A stretch of 64,000 nt of DNA from Cliona cf. orientalis. Lineage: Eukaryota > Porifera > Demospongiae > Clionaida > Clionaidae. The notes under the pieces are model-generated. The model did no database searches. It was not told the origin of the DNA and saw only the letters and a program-made list of their open reading frames with translations. The stretch is from positions 8,128,501-8,192,500 of the forward strand of contig OZ005698.1 in the NCBI GenBank assembly GCA_963930775.1, written 5' to 3'. This document shows, one piece after another, positions 11,301 through 19,641 of the stretch. The position numbers and the translations under genes are program-made. Numbering within the stretch: the first letter of the stretch is position 1; the number at the start of each line of letters is the position of its first letter.

Positions 11301-14300
11301 TCCACCCGTGCTCTACCTACAGTCACCTTCATCTGCTAGCACCCAGCTAAAAATTACCGTGCCACAGAGTTAAGTAAAATAAAGATGATACGAAGCTGAT
11401 AGCTCCGCTGGATGTCACTAGCTGTGGTGATGTATCAAAGACTCCCACCCCCTCCCCCTCCCCCCCACCCCCCAAGAGCCATGGTTGGAGTAATCACTGA
11501 GATAGAATTCCACTCATGCACATGCATTAATTAATCAAACTACATATATGTGGTCACACCACTGGCACTGCTAGTATACTGTGGTTTCCTGGGTAATTAC
11601 CCATGTGCACTTCTACAGCAACTCCTAATTCTTTGTTGCTCTGGGTGTATACCTGGTGTATTGTGCACTTATCATGTGTCAAACAGTGCATAAAATCGGT
11701 AATTTTCGTGGGGTGCTAATTTTCGTTATTTTCGTGGTTGACTTGGCAGTTACGAAATTTTCCCACCCACGAAAATTAATGCCTACGGTGACATGATATG
11801 TATTATGCGAGTCCATTATGATGGGCGTGGCCATTAACATCGTGGCAGCGTGGCCAACATTTTCCAGTATTAGCAAGCAATAGTAGCCACTGTCATCCAG
11901 TTGATAGCATCTTTAAAACCAATATTCTTCTATCCCATGCTATTTATCCAAGTCTCTGTAGGTATGGCTTAGTAACAAAGAAGATCGCGAGCGCGTGTAT
12001 CGACTACATCATCGCTTGTGCAGCAATGCCACGCCCCTGGATTGTTTGCTATCACGAAATTTAAAACCGTGAAAATTAATTTTGAGGGCCTTTTCGGATT
12101 TTTCCACGAAAATTAGACCCCATGAAAATTACCCGCCATATGGTAATAGATGGAATCATTGCATAAGGCAGTTGCTTTTGTGAAGCATTCATAATTGAAT
12201 CGGTTGCTCTACAGCAATGACTTGGTTTTGTTGTGGATAGGATCAATGGGAGGATCAAGCTAACTGTCGCGGCTTTAATTACGTGACTATGTTCGGTCAA
12301 ACATGTCCCTCGATGCAAAGGGTGCAGAATTGCTCGAGAGTTTGCCATACTGACCTTGGTGTACAATTTAATTATGGGTCCAGCGCTAGTCTCACGGGCC
12401 AGCTCCTCCTACCCAGAAAGGGAGAAAGGGTCTGGTCAAAGGGTTACACTAATGCATCTGGCTGGAATGCAATAATTGACAATTCTGGGTGTACGTAAAA
12501 TAGAAACTAACTGTCACTTCCATACTGTGTGCATAAGGCCGAGCGCACATGTGTATACATACAGACCACACATAATTACATTCCATAAATGTCATATAAT
12601 CACGGTTCTGCAACCTACCTTGAGGACAAGGAAGTGCAACCCTTTTGACCAGACCCTTTCTCGCGCGTGCATGAAGGGGGCTGAGCACGAGACTAGGTAC
12701 AGCCACACGTATAAATTGCTATTTATTTTAGATACATAATTTTTACGAAAGATCCTTTCTCATTGGGGCGAGCCTGAGCAAGCCCCACATAAACGGTAGC
12801 GTAAGTCATCAACTCTCGATCGCCTAAGACGTTCGGGATTGTAACTCGGGCTCTGTATATGCTATGAACCTCGAACAAACTCCATTCGGTAGATAATTCA
12901 TTTGTCTATTAAACGACCACTTACCATGTATTACTCTCGTTTCTGCAGGTCACTATGAGCGAGTATGCTAGACCCATGATTTTATGAATTGGCGACCGCT
13001 TCCACCTGTTGTCGACCGCCCAGTAATTTATAACAGCGCTAATGTCGACCGATCACCAATTTTTATAATAAATGTACATGCAAGCAATAGATGCTTAAAA
13101 TAATTGGGGCGAGCCTGAGCGAGCCCCACATAAACGGTAATGCACTGCGCGACTGAGATATATATATATATGGTATGTCGGTCCTTCCTTAGTTACGCCC
13201 CACCCAATGCCGGTCATTCCGGATTCCGTATGTATGCTGTTCTAATTCAGCAACTTGTAAATTTACACTCGTGGCTATGAACGCTGGAACGCTGAACAAA
13301 GCGAGAACTAAGGCTCCAGAGGAGGTGAGATCGAGACAGAATTCGTTGTCAATCGCAGCCTCTGCTCAACAGCCGTGCTGCTCTGAGTGTTCAGGAACAG
13401 AGGCAGCTACATATCCTTGCAACGAAGGCGTGATGCTCATCACTGATTCAGTAGAGTCTAGGCTACTGGAAAGAGTGCATGTCAACAGTGAGAGACAAGC
13501 CATAGATTTGGCAGAAGAGAGAGAGGCCAGCCTACGAACATGCATCCTGCAGCCTATAGTTGGGTGTGGTGCAACACAAGTACGCTCACTGTCGCTCAGG
13601 CTCGCCCCACAATGCTGTGCATTTCCCTAGTACTTTCATCATGATTATTACTTACTATTATCATTGGGGCGAGCCTGAGCGAGCCCCACATAAACGGGTA
13701 TGAACTGTGCGAATGCAATAGATATATAGAGATATATATATATGGTACGTCGGTCCTTAGTTACGCCCCGCCCAACGTCCATCATTCCGTATATATGCTG
13801 CTCTAATTCAACGACTTGCAAATTTACATTCAAGTATGCTAGGCTATCGCCATATGAATGAGGCTAGAGCAAGACGGAGTTCGCCGTCCATCAGAGCCTC
13901 AGCTAAACAGCGGCCAATAGTAGGAGAGCTACAGAGTCGGCATAAGAGAAAGAGCTAGGCCAGGCTACGAGCGTGCATCCTGCAGCCCGTAGTTTATAGC
14001 TGGGCGTGGCACAACTTAAATCACTGTTACACACTCACTGTCGCTCAGGCTCGCCCCACAATGCTGTGCATTTCCCTAGTAAATATCAAGTTTTTATATC
14101 GAGTGAAACTTTCATATACGCAGGATGCACAAAATCAATACCATCGCCATACGTTCATAGTGCATGGCAAAACGCGACCTCACCCGAGACCACCGTATAG
14201 TAGACATCAATCGACAATATAATATGGTGGTCGACTATTGATGACTTACGCTACAGCTGTGCGCAAACTGTTATGGTACGTCGGTCACGCGATCGAAATA

Positions 14301-15362
14301 TATGGCCCGCATAGCTCTATGCAGATATGGACATAAGCGCGAAATATTGTATTGCACATTCTCGTGCCTGGGCCGCGGGCCGTATGTATGCCGCGTGTTC
14401 TAATTTACCGAATTACATATTTACACTCGTGCTATGTGCTAGTAGTAGTGCAAGGAGACAGATAGCAATGAGCCGCAAAACAGACCTCGTCGTCAGTTCA
14501 ACAGCGCGAGGAGCGGCTAAGAAGGCGATCGAGATAAATTTGCTAACTCACCGAGACAGCGGCTATGCGGCTGCATGTCTTGCCTGGCAGACTGGCAGCC
14601 GCCAGACTTGGCTATTATGCACCTATCAATGTCATGCCCCACCTACCCTAGTGCGGGCAAAGGGTCGGGGTTTGTAGGGATTTAGGTGGGGAATAGCTGC
14701 CCCAGGGGTGGGGAATTTACCTTAGTCTGGAAATCAGCACAGAACTACTAAAAATACCCTTACTAGGCTATATATAGTGTCACCATGACGTTAGTACTAG
14801 ACCTCAAGTAGTAGCCTTGGTTAACACTAATGTGGCTTAAGTGAGTGTTTAATATGTAAACTTGTATGTCTAGCATAGTGCACCTGCACAAGGACCTGCA
14901 TATTCAGTAGTAGGTGGGGATTGGTGTGTCTTTTGATTACAGGAGCTTCCCCAGGGGTGGGATAATTGATAAAAGTAGTGGTCGAATCCCCACCCTATCC
15001 CCACATATGCCCGCACTAGGGTAGGTGGGGCAATACATTGATAGGTGCATTATTAAAATGTTGGCATAGAATAGACTCTACGTGGAAGGGGCATCGGGCA
15101 GATACACGGCAACTATGACAGTGGTCTGCTTGGATCTGTGTCCATGGTCTCAGTCACAATCTATGGCTTTTCAGGTCTCATGTACTCCAGCCCAACAGAG
15201 CCTTTCTCAGCTCAGGCTCGCCCCAAACAGGCCCTGCATGTCACTAGTAATAATTATATCATTAACTCATTCCCTACCTTTTTCACTGTCGTGATCACTC
15301 GATTCCTTCAGGTCGTCCGAGCTGGTGGTGGTGGCCGCGGCGGCAATTGCTAGATTCGACAT
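2377..15362 (-). CDS. Paralog 2: Death domain / helical module / 12 ankyrin-repeat protein (about 845 aa, 18 exons)
   Basis: Predicted coding exons, 5' to 3': 15278-15362, 10937-10978, 10138-10419, 9203-9265, 8185-8873, 7329-7436, 7170-7268, 6988-7092, 5343-5447, 4892-4990, 4134-4238, 3672-3761, 3443-3541, 3248-3352, 3083-3181, 2927-3025, 2623-2703, 2377-2559. Phases join without a stop, giving 2538 nt. Product order: 28-residue Ser/Asp-rich N-terminus, Death domain, Pro-rich linker, unnamed helical module, twelve ankyrin-like repeats, 60-residue polar tail. No signal peptide or membrane segment is seen, so it is probably cytosolic. It has one ankyrin exon fewer than paralogs 3-5. The intron after the helical module uses a GC donor. 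Intron 1 is packed with transposons. A role in Death-fold signalling is inferred from the domains only. Confidence 0.8.
2623..7436 (-). CDS. Paralog 2 ankyrin-repeat exon array (12 exons)
   Basis: Twelve exons of 108, 99, 105, 105, 99, 105, 90, 99, 105, 99, 99 and 81 nt, each starting and ending in phase 0 and each coding for about one ankyrin unit. Typical repeats read DDFGDTALVAAVDKGHLHVA and then EILVKNGADVNY, with the TALxxA, GHxxVxxxL and GADVN signatures. The last (27 residues) is a capping half-repeat ending QYGYK. The exon at 5343-5447 is followed directly by 4892-4990; the type-II exon that separates two type-I exons in paralogs 3-5 is missing. Confidence 0.8.
4265..4537 (-). mobile_element. 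tRNA-related SINE with 13-bp target duplication
   Basis: GACAATACAACGT is duplicated at 4252-4264 and 4538-4550, and the equivalent introns of paralogs 3-5 have a single copy and no insert. The element is largely palindromic: arms of about 40 bp starting CAGGCGATTGAGAAGTGAAG flank tRNA-like sequence. The long target duplication points to LINE-driven insertion. It sits in the intron between ankyrin exons 5 and 6 of paralog 2. Confidence 0.7.
4307..4380 (-). tRNA. tRNA-like cloverleaf inside the SINE, anticodon AGA
   Basis: All four stems pair on paper: a 7-bp acceptor (one G-U), a 4-bp D stem with GG in the loop, a 5-bp anticodon stem, and a 5-bp T stem with loop TTCAAAT. A T6 run, the usual pol III terminator, follows five bases past the 3' end. 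The loop CTAGAAT would give anticodon AGA (Ser), yet there is no long variable arm as in serine tRNAs. It lies within a transposed element, so I read it as a well-preserved SINE head rather than a working serine tRNA. Confidence 0.5.
6230..6655. mobile_element. TA-flanked MITE (Tc1/mariner-like)
   Basis: TIRs CCGTATACTCTGGTTAATAA and, inverted, CCGTAAACTCTGGTTATTAA, flanked by TA. AAGCGCATGCGCTTA palindromes lie near each end. It occupies the place in paralog 2 where the other paralogs carry an ankyrin exon. Confidence 0.7.
8185..8873 (-). CDS. Paralog 2 helical-module exon
   Basis: A 689-nt exon (phase 1 in, phase 0 out) for about 230 residues, beginning VEMIRSNVNE and ending YDEKQM. The first half is helical with LWDYHNYSPLEQLVNKFLP; an acidic DDSDEECDQ patch follows; the second half has VVLQLERKIS, LTAVIDRIV and SLEITWTVPQ. 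The LLExI-like and TWxVP-like signatures recall a module common in sponge and cnidarian Death-domain proteins, for which I know no formal name. The donor is ATG|GCAAGT, a GC-type site where the paralogs have GT. Confidence 0.75.
9337..9813. mobile_element. hAT-like MITE, GGTGG target duplication
   Basis: Ends CAGGGTTCTATC and GATAGAACCCTG; GGTGG is duplicated at 9332-9336 and 9814-9818. The interior has a second inverted pair around TCTAAATCACATAGAAA. It lies in the intron between the Death and linker exons of paralog 2. Confidence 0.75.
10138..10419 (-). CDS. Paralog 2 Death-domain exon
   Basis: A 282-nt exon, phase 1 on both sides, for 94 residues. The core has the Death-fold pattern: LAAKWEQLSACLGL, IDRIRES, CWSEALSQWI, then LPSWRSLLKAV, ending KHPLG. 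Conserved Trp residues and the PSWRxLLxA helix are typical. Death domains assemble homotypically in receptor, adaptor and NF-kB or apoptosis pathways; the partner here is unknown. Four near-identical exons exist in paralogs 2-5. Confidence 0.85.
10937..10978 (-). CDS. Paralog 2 predicted 42-nt microexon
   Basis: ACATACAG|...|GTAAGA bounds 42 nt, phase 1 to phase 1, adding ETEALLSTIDNKTL between exon 1 and the Death domain. Exon, both splice sites and length are kept in all four paralogs, while nearby intron DNA contains indels. Exon 1 can also join the Death exon in frame without it, so it may be alternatively spliced. Confidence 0.6.
11698..12133. mobile_element. MITE with ATTTTCGTGG-type TIRs
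   Basis: GGTAATTTTCGTGGGG at the left and its inverted counterpart with CATGGGG at the right, each followed by a second TAATTTTCG block. The paralog 4 site (about 47225) is empty. No clear target duplication. Confidence 0.6.
12387..12695. mobile_element. Mutator-like MITE in intron 1 of paralog 2
   Basis: Ends TAGTCTCACGGGCCAGC and, inverted, TAGTCTCGTGCTCAGCC, each continuing to AAAGGGTCTGGTCAAA. Degenerate 10-bp flanks GGTCCAGCGC and GGTACAGCCA look like an old target duplication. Orthologous insertions are in paralogs 1, 3 and 4. The open frame across it on the minus strand is TIR-derived. Confidence 0.65.
12764..14080. repeat. Three GGGGCGAGCC-type MITE copies in tandem
   Basis: TTGGGGCGAGCCTGAGC-type heads at 12764, 13105 and 13665, each followed by CCCCACATAAACGG. 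Matching tails CGCTCAGGCTCGCCCCACAA end at about 13611 and 14061. The second and third copies share internal sequence (TGGTA[TC]GTCGGTCC, TTAGTTACGCCCC). The 119-codon open frame at 13271-13630 is inside the second copy and has no recognisable product. A further tail-like sequence is at about 15205. Confidence 0.55.
14618..15049. mobile_element. MITE with 42-bp TIRs
   Basis: The 42-bp ends start TGCACCTATCAATGT and run into CCCCACCTACCCTAGTGCGG, matching as inverted copies with two mismatches. TTA flanks both sides. There is no coding capacity. It lies in intron 1 of paralog 2. Confidence 0.75.
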
Positions 15363-15447
15363 GATCTTTCTATGCCCGAGCAGGGGGAGCCCCGTCTGAT
15401 CACACTGCGCATGCTCAGTATGGGTGTGACATGTGCGTACGTGAAGA

Positions 15448-15486
15448 GCCAGCCCCACCCCTTCGCTAATAGTGGGAGGGGCTGGC
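15448..15486. promoter_or_regulatory. Conserved GC-rich palindrome upstream of paralog 2
   Basis: GCCAGCCCC and GGGGCTGGC arms around CTTCGCTAATAGTGGG, about 85-125 bp upstream of the ATG at 15362. Equivalent palindromes precede the other paralogs. Confidence 0.5.
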
Positions 15487-15487
15487 G

Positions 15488-15598
15488 TAGTCTCGTCTAT
15501 CAGACCACTCCCACCTCCCCAGCTCTGTACCAGCGCGAGGGTGGTGATGTAATATATCCAGAGCTGGGGAGGTGGGAGTGGTCTGGTACACGAGACTA
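15488..15598. mobile_element. 111-bp foldback with TAGTCTCGT ends
   Basis: Arms of about 40 bp (GACCACTCCCACCTCCCCAG and its inverse) start and end with TAGTCTCGT/ACGAGACTA, the same termini as the larger Mutator-like MITEs. It sits directly beside the conserved promoter palindrome and is absent in the other paralogs. Confidence 0.6.
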
Positions 15599-15937
15599 TC
15601 TCTAGGTGTGGTGCTCTGTCAACTGGTGGAGTTTAATAGTGAAAGACAAAGCCGGTGTAATTTGTAATTTATAAGGGGGGGGGGGTGGTTGAGATGATCT
15701 CATCCTTGAAAATTGAATTTGCATCAGAGCAGTTTACATTCTTTCAGGAAAATCCCAAATAGCAGGGTCATACATACATTGGCGTATTTTAAGAAATATT
15801 TCCCTTTAATAGGCCTAAAGGGAAGATTTTACGCCAGTGTTCCCCTTAGACCTAAAAGGGAGATTTTACGCCACGCTCGCCGTTTTGTACATAACGGGGA
15901 CATTTTACGCAAGGTATTTTGGCGCATATCTGCCCTT

Positions 15938-16507
15938 TAGTCTCGTGACCCAGCCCCCTAAAACGCACGCGAAAAAGGGGTCTGGTAACATTGTGCACAA
16001 CGAGTTGTCCCAAACTCTGGAATGTGGCGCGACCAATCAGATCGCTCCGTTTGCAATCAAATCGCTATAATTATATATTCGCGTATTATAAACATATGCG
16101 TCTTTTTCACTTGGAGCTCGTGCTCCACCAGCACCGAAAATCTACTGATCTATTCGAGAAGTGTGTGCGGTAAAGACGACAAAACGATCCGAAGGACTGA
16201 TGGCAAGCAAAAATAGAACAGTTCTGGACGCAAAAAGCTGACTGTAGTTTCAAATTCAAACGAGAGACCGCTCGAACTCTGAAGATTTACTTCGAAAAGG
16301 TGAGTGATAGAGGCAACGAAACTATCGTAGAAACGATAGCGATCGTAAAACACGTCGTTTTGGCCAGCAAAAAGTAGACTAGTTTTCGAATTTAAAACGC
16401 GAAACCGCAAGTACGCAATTATTGCATTCCGCTGCGACAACTCGTTGTACACAATGTTGCCAGACCCCTTTTTCGCGTGCGTTTTAGGGGGCTGGGTCAC
16501 GAGACTA
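15938..16507. mobile_element. Mutator-like MITE, 72-bp TIRs, 10-bp target duplication
   Basis: TIRs of about 72 bp start TAGTCTCGTGACCCAGCCCC and match with two mismatches. ATCTGCCCTT is duplicated exactly at 15928-15937 and 16508-16517. A 9-11 bp duplication with long TIRs fits the Mutator/MULE group. No transposase is encoded. Confidence 0.85.
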
Positions 16508-16674
16508 ATCTGCCCTTGTGTTAGAACATTATTATAACATTATAAAGGGAAGATTATACGCCAACCATATGAGTGGCGTAAAAGCTTCTCTTTATGATAC
16601 TAAAACAAACACAAGGGCGAGTTTATGTGCCACGAAAAAACTTAGAAAATTTTCGAAAGAGGTAGAAAAAACCC

Positions 16675-16745
16675 AAAGATCAAGCGGGATTCGAACCCAT
16701 GACCACCGCTCCAGCCCTAGTCCGCTCAGCCAACCCAGCTCCACC
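16675..16745 (-). repeat. tRNA-related SINE-like sequence
   Basis: On the minus strand a box A match (TGGCTGAGCGG) and a perfect box B (GGTTCGAATCC) have tRNA-like spacing, followed by a T-run. The 3' flank resembles that of the cloverleaf at 4307-4380. I could not close an acceptor stem. Confidence 0.5.
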
Positions 16746-17248
16746 CCTCGTCACCAATCCAACCCGAAACCCAAACCCCACGTCACTAACCGATTACCGA
16801 AACCCACCCCCCTTCACTACTAGCCTCACTAGCCGTCTAGCGCTCAGTATTAGGAGCTATAGCTAGAGACTGGATCAGAACTTGAAATTCCCTGCCGCTC
16901 AGTCCCACTGGTACATATAAATTGCTAATAATTATATCACAAGATTCACCAGAAATTGCAGACGCGTGTTCGCGGCACAAAAACTCGCCTTTGTGTTTGT
17001 TAGCATATTATTAAAGAACAGTAGGATCCATTGCGCATGCTCAGCCCCGCCCACCGCATTATTAAGAGCCGCGAGTTCGTGGCACATAAGTCACCCTTGT
17101 TGTGTTTGTTTGATATCATAAAGGGAAGCTTTTACGCCACTCAAATGGTTGGCGTATAATCTTCCCTTTATAAATTATGCTATAATATAAATGTTCAAAC
17201 ACAAGGGCAGATATGCGCCAAAATATCTTGCATAAAATGTCCCCGTTA

Positions 17249-17859
17249 GGCCACACAAACTTGAATATTAGTTTCTCGTCACCTCCCACGTCTGTTTCAA
17301 CCTACCGCTTCTACCTTCATTATTGCCTTGAAACACCAGCCACACCTCTTTTTTGCTAACTAGCGATACACTGAAGTGTAGGGTTTCTACTCGAAAGAGC
17401 GCCCAGGTAAGTTACCCACGCTAGCTTCATAATTTGAATAGTAGCAGCGGGTACTATTGATTTCAGCCTTATTCAAGTACGGTTACCAATCCAGAGCAAG
17501 GACGGCCGCGATACTTCACCGTGTGTCGTTGAGTGCAGCCGTATTCAGTGGGCGTGGCTACGATCGCTAGCCGTGTACGATCGTTTATTTGTGCTGAAAC
17601 GTGGCATAAAGTTAGCTAAGCTTAATTTTACAGCTGTTTAGCACGTTTCTTATCGATCTTACATAGATTATTCGAAGTACAGTCCAGCCATTTCATGCAT
17701 TTGAGCTGCGCTTTCAAGGCAACTACACATGGGCGCATATTCGAGTAAATTTGTAATTAGTAATTTGTAATTGAACACTCCAACAGGAGGAGCAGGTGAC
17801 AGACAACAGAACAGCATAAGTAATAATAATAATATTATTATAGTATAGTTTAGATTGAG
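17249..17859. other. Spacer, no gene seen
   Basis: Unique-looking DNA between the palindromic element and a LINE fragment. It contains simple TAATAATAATAATATTATTA repeats near 17820 and no supported coding signal. Confidence 0.4.
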
Positions 17860-18432
17860 GAATAAAAATAATATTATGAGAGGAAGATAGTTAGAGAGTA
17901 GCGATACAGTATATGTCATCTTGAAGATGTTGATTCGCGGTCGGATTACTTCTGGCGTCTCTAATAAAGGCAGCACACAGCTGATCTTCAATGGTGTAGA
18001 CCTTTCGATGCTTCACGCCAAAGAGGTTGTTGTAACCTACTGCAGAAAATGCATAGGTAGCAGACTCAGAAAAAATGTCTCTGACCACAGCAGACGGTGA
18101 ATTCTTAGCAGCTGTAACAAGTGCTCTGGAATGTGAGACCATCACAACATTATAGAGGCTTTGGAGCCTAGCTACAGAATGGACAATGCCAGTATGGCTA
18201 TGTCGTGGAAGAGACCATATCTTTCGGAGAATATTGTTGAAAGACACTTCAATCGATTTAAGTTGAGAGGATGAGGATCTCCAAAGGGCAGCTCCGTAGA
18301 GAGAAAGGCAATAGCTAGAGAGGAGACGGGTCTTAACGAAAGGGTCACAACAAGAGAAAATATGGAGAAGATAGTTGGCTTTGCAACACATGTCATTAGC
18401 AATGTTAAATAGCAGGAAATTGAGCCCAAAGT
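17860..18432 (-). pseudogene. 5'-truncated non-LTR retrotransposon, reverse-transcriptase C-terminal end
   Basis: An open frame (18391 to 17891) reads KTRLLSSYCLSLYGAALW and later ILRKIWSLPRHSH. The YCxSLYGxxLW plus RKxWxLPxxxH pairing is typical of the region after the polymerase core in LINE ORF2 proteins. The catalytic YxDD part is absent, so this is a truncated copy. It is a different family from the LINE at 19453-23442. Confidence 0.65.
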
Positions 18433-18469
18433 GGGGGGTGGGCCGACATTCCGTAGTGGGCCCGCTTTC

Positions 18470-18757
18470 GCGAGGGTACGGTATCTTTACCGAAAACTTT
18501 GCGACAGTGAGCGGTGGAGCTCTCAGTTCAACAAGCTTAAATGTTGGTAATTTTACAATCCGTGGCAGTGATATATATCTACCATAACTCTGCTCCTCAG
18601 TATGGAGCGATGGACTTGAATTCTGATGATATGAACCCTAACTTCCAAACTCGGAACAGCCTGAAGGTGCAAGTCTTAGATAGCTCTTTTGCCAATAACT
18701 CGGCCAGTGTGGGTGGAGGTGGTGCAATCTGCGCTAGTGCTATCTCAATCTCAATAT
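18470..18757 (+). pseudogene. Beta-helix (Pmp-like) fragment, copy 2, left part
   Basis: Reads FTENFATVSGGALSSTSLNV, GNFTIRG, then after a frameshift SSFANNSASVGGGGAICASA. The matching right part resumes at 23459. Transposon insertions split the copy on both sides. Confidence 0.6.
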
Positions 18758-19333
18758 ATCAGGCTTTTTTTTTTTTTTTTTTTCAAGGCGACCTGAACAC
18801 TAAGCAGAAAAAAAAATTGTCCAGAAATCACCATATAATCGAGCTGGGTGCATAGTGGAAGCATACAATGCAAGCAGGCAGCCTAAATTTCAATTTTGCC
18901 AAAAAGTTGGTAAAGGTCGTCACGTTTATGTGCGCGCGTGGCCCCGCCCCTCACGTAGCGCGTGGGCGGAAACATTGCAAACGCATGGCTTCCCTGTATA
19001 AACATATGGGGAAACTTCAAAGGGCCGTAACTTTGATTCTAAGGCATCAGGCTTTTTTTTTTTTTTTTTTTCAAGGCGACCTGAACACTAAGCAGAAAAA
19101 AAAATTGTCCAGAAACCACCATATAATCGAGCTGGGTGCATAGTGGAAGCATACAATGCAAGCAGGCAGCCTAAATTTCAATTTTGCCAAAAAGTTGGTA
19201 AAGGTCGTCACGTTTATGTGCGCGCGTGGCCCCGCCCCTCACGTAGCGCGTGGGCGGAAACATTGCAAACGCATGGCTTCCCTGTATAAACATATGGGGA
19301 AACTTCAAAGGGCCGTAACTTTGATTCTAAGGC
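18758..19333. repeat. 288-bp tandem duplication
   Basis: Two copies, 18758-19045 and 19046-19333, at an exact 288-bp offset and almost identical (for example AAATCACC against AAACCACC), so recent. Each starts ATCAGGC plus a T-run and contains GCGCGCGTGGCCCCGCCCCT and ACGTAGCGCGTGGGCGG. The T-run could be a poly-A tail if the unit is minus-strand. Open frames here are only repeats. Confidence 0.75.
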
Positions 19334-19641
19334 GTGAATCAAAATTTTCTCATGTCAAATCTCGTGTTTCGACCCATTCTGCGCGCCGGTATAAAAATTA
19401 TCTCCCCAAGTGTTCCCAATTCCCCCAATCTTTTTTCGCGCAAGAAATCTTTTTTTTTTTTCTACTTAGTGTTTAATTTTTGTCTATAATATTTCTTGCT
19501 TCTTAATAATAGCAAAGGATACACAATAGCCAGAAGTATATATTACGAAATGCTAAACTAAGACTAATCGAGTGTGCACCCTGGTACATAAATACAGTGA
19601 CAGAAAGGAATATATAAAAGCTAAACATAATAGTTTAAAAG

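Larger units (their letters stand above)
15892..17248. mobile_element. Palindromic element with about 165-bp arms, split by a nested MITE
   Basis: The arm TAACGGGGACATTTTA...GGCGCATATCTGCCCTTGTG returns inverted at about 17085-17248. Without the nested insert (15938-16507) it is about 790 bp. Arms contain GGCGTAAAAGCTT and AAAGGGAAGATTATACGCC. It carries the tRNA-like sequence at 16675-16745. Confidence 0.65.

Noticed and set aside
11325..11360. Possible 20-24 nt exon (acceptor TTTTTAG, donor GTGACT) in intron 1
   Set aside because: Length is 20, 24 and 20 nt in paralogs 2, 3 and 4, so phase is not conserved, and it is missing from paralog 5.
12449..12706. Conserved minus-strand open frame in intron 1 of paralogs 2-4, considered as an extra exon
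   Set aside because: It coincides with the terminal inverted repeat of the orthologous Mutator-like MITE; phases and splice sites are not kept.
13271..13630. 119-codon plus-strand open frame
   Set aside because: Lies wholly within a GGGGCGAGCC-type MITE copy; the neighbouring copy is not open there and no domain is recognisable.
18541..19476. Three chained plus-strand open frames with identical segments
   Set aside because: They are products of the 288-bp tandem duplication and T-runs (poly-Phe), not a protein family.
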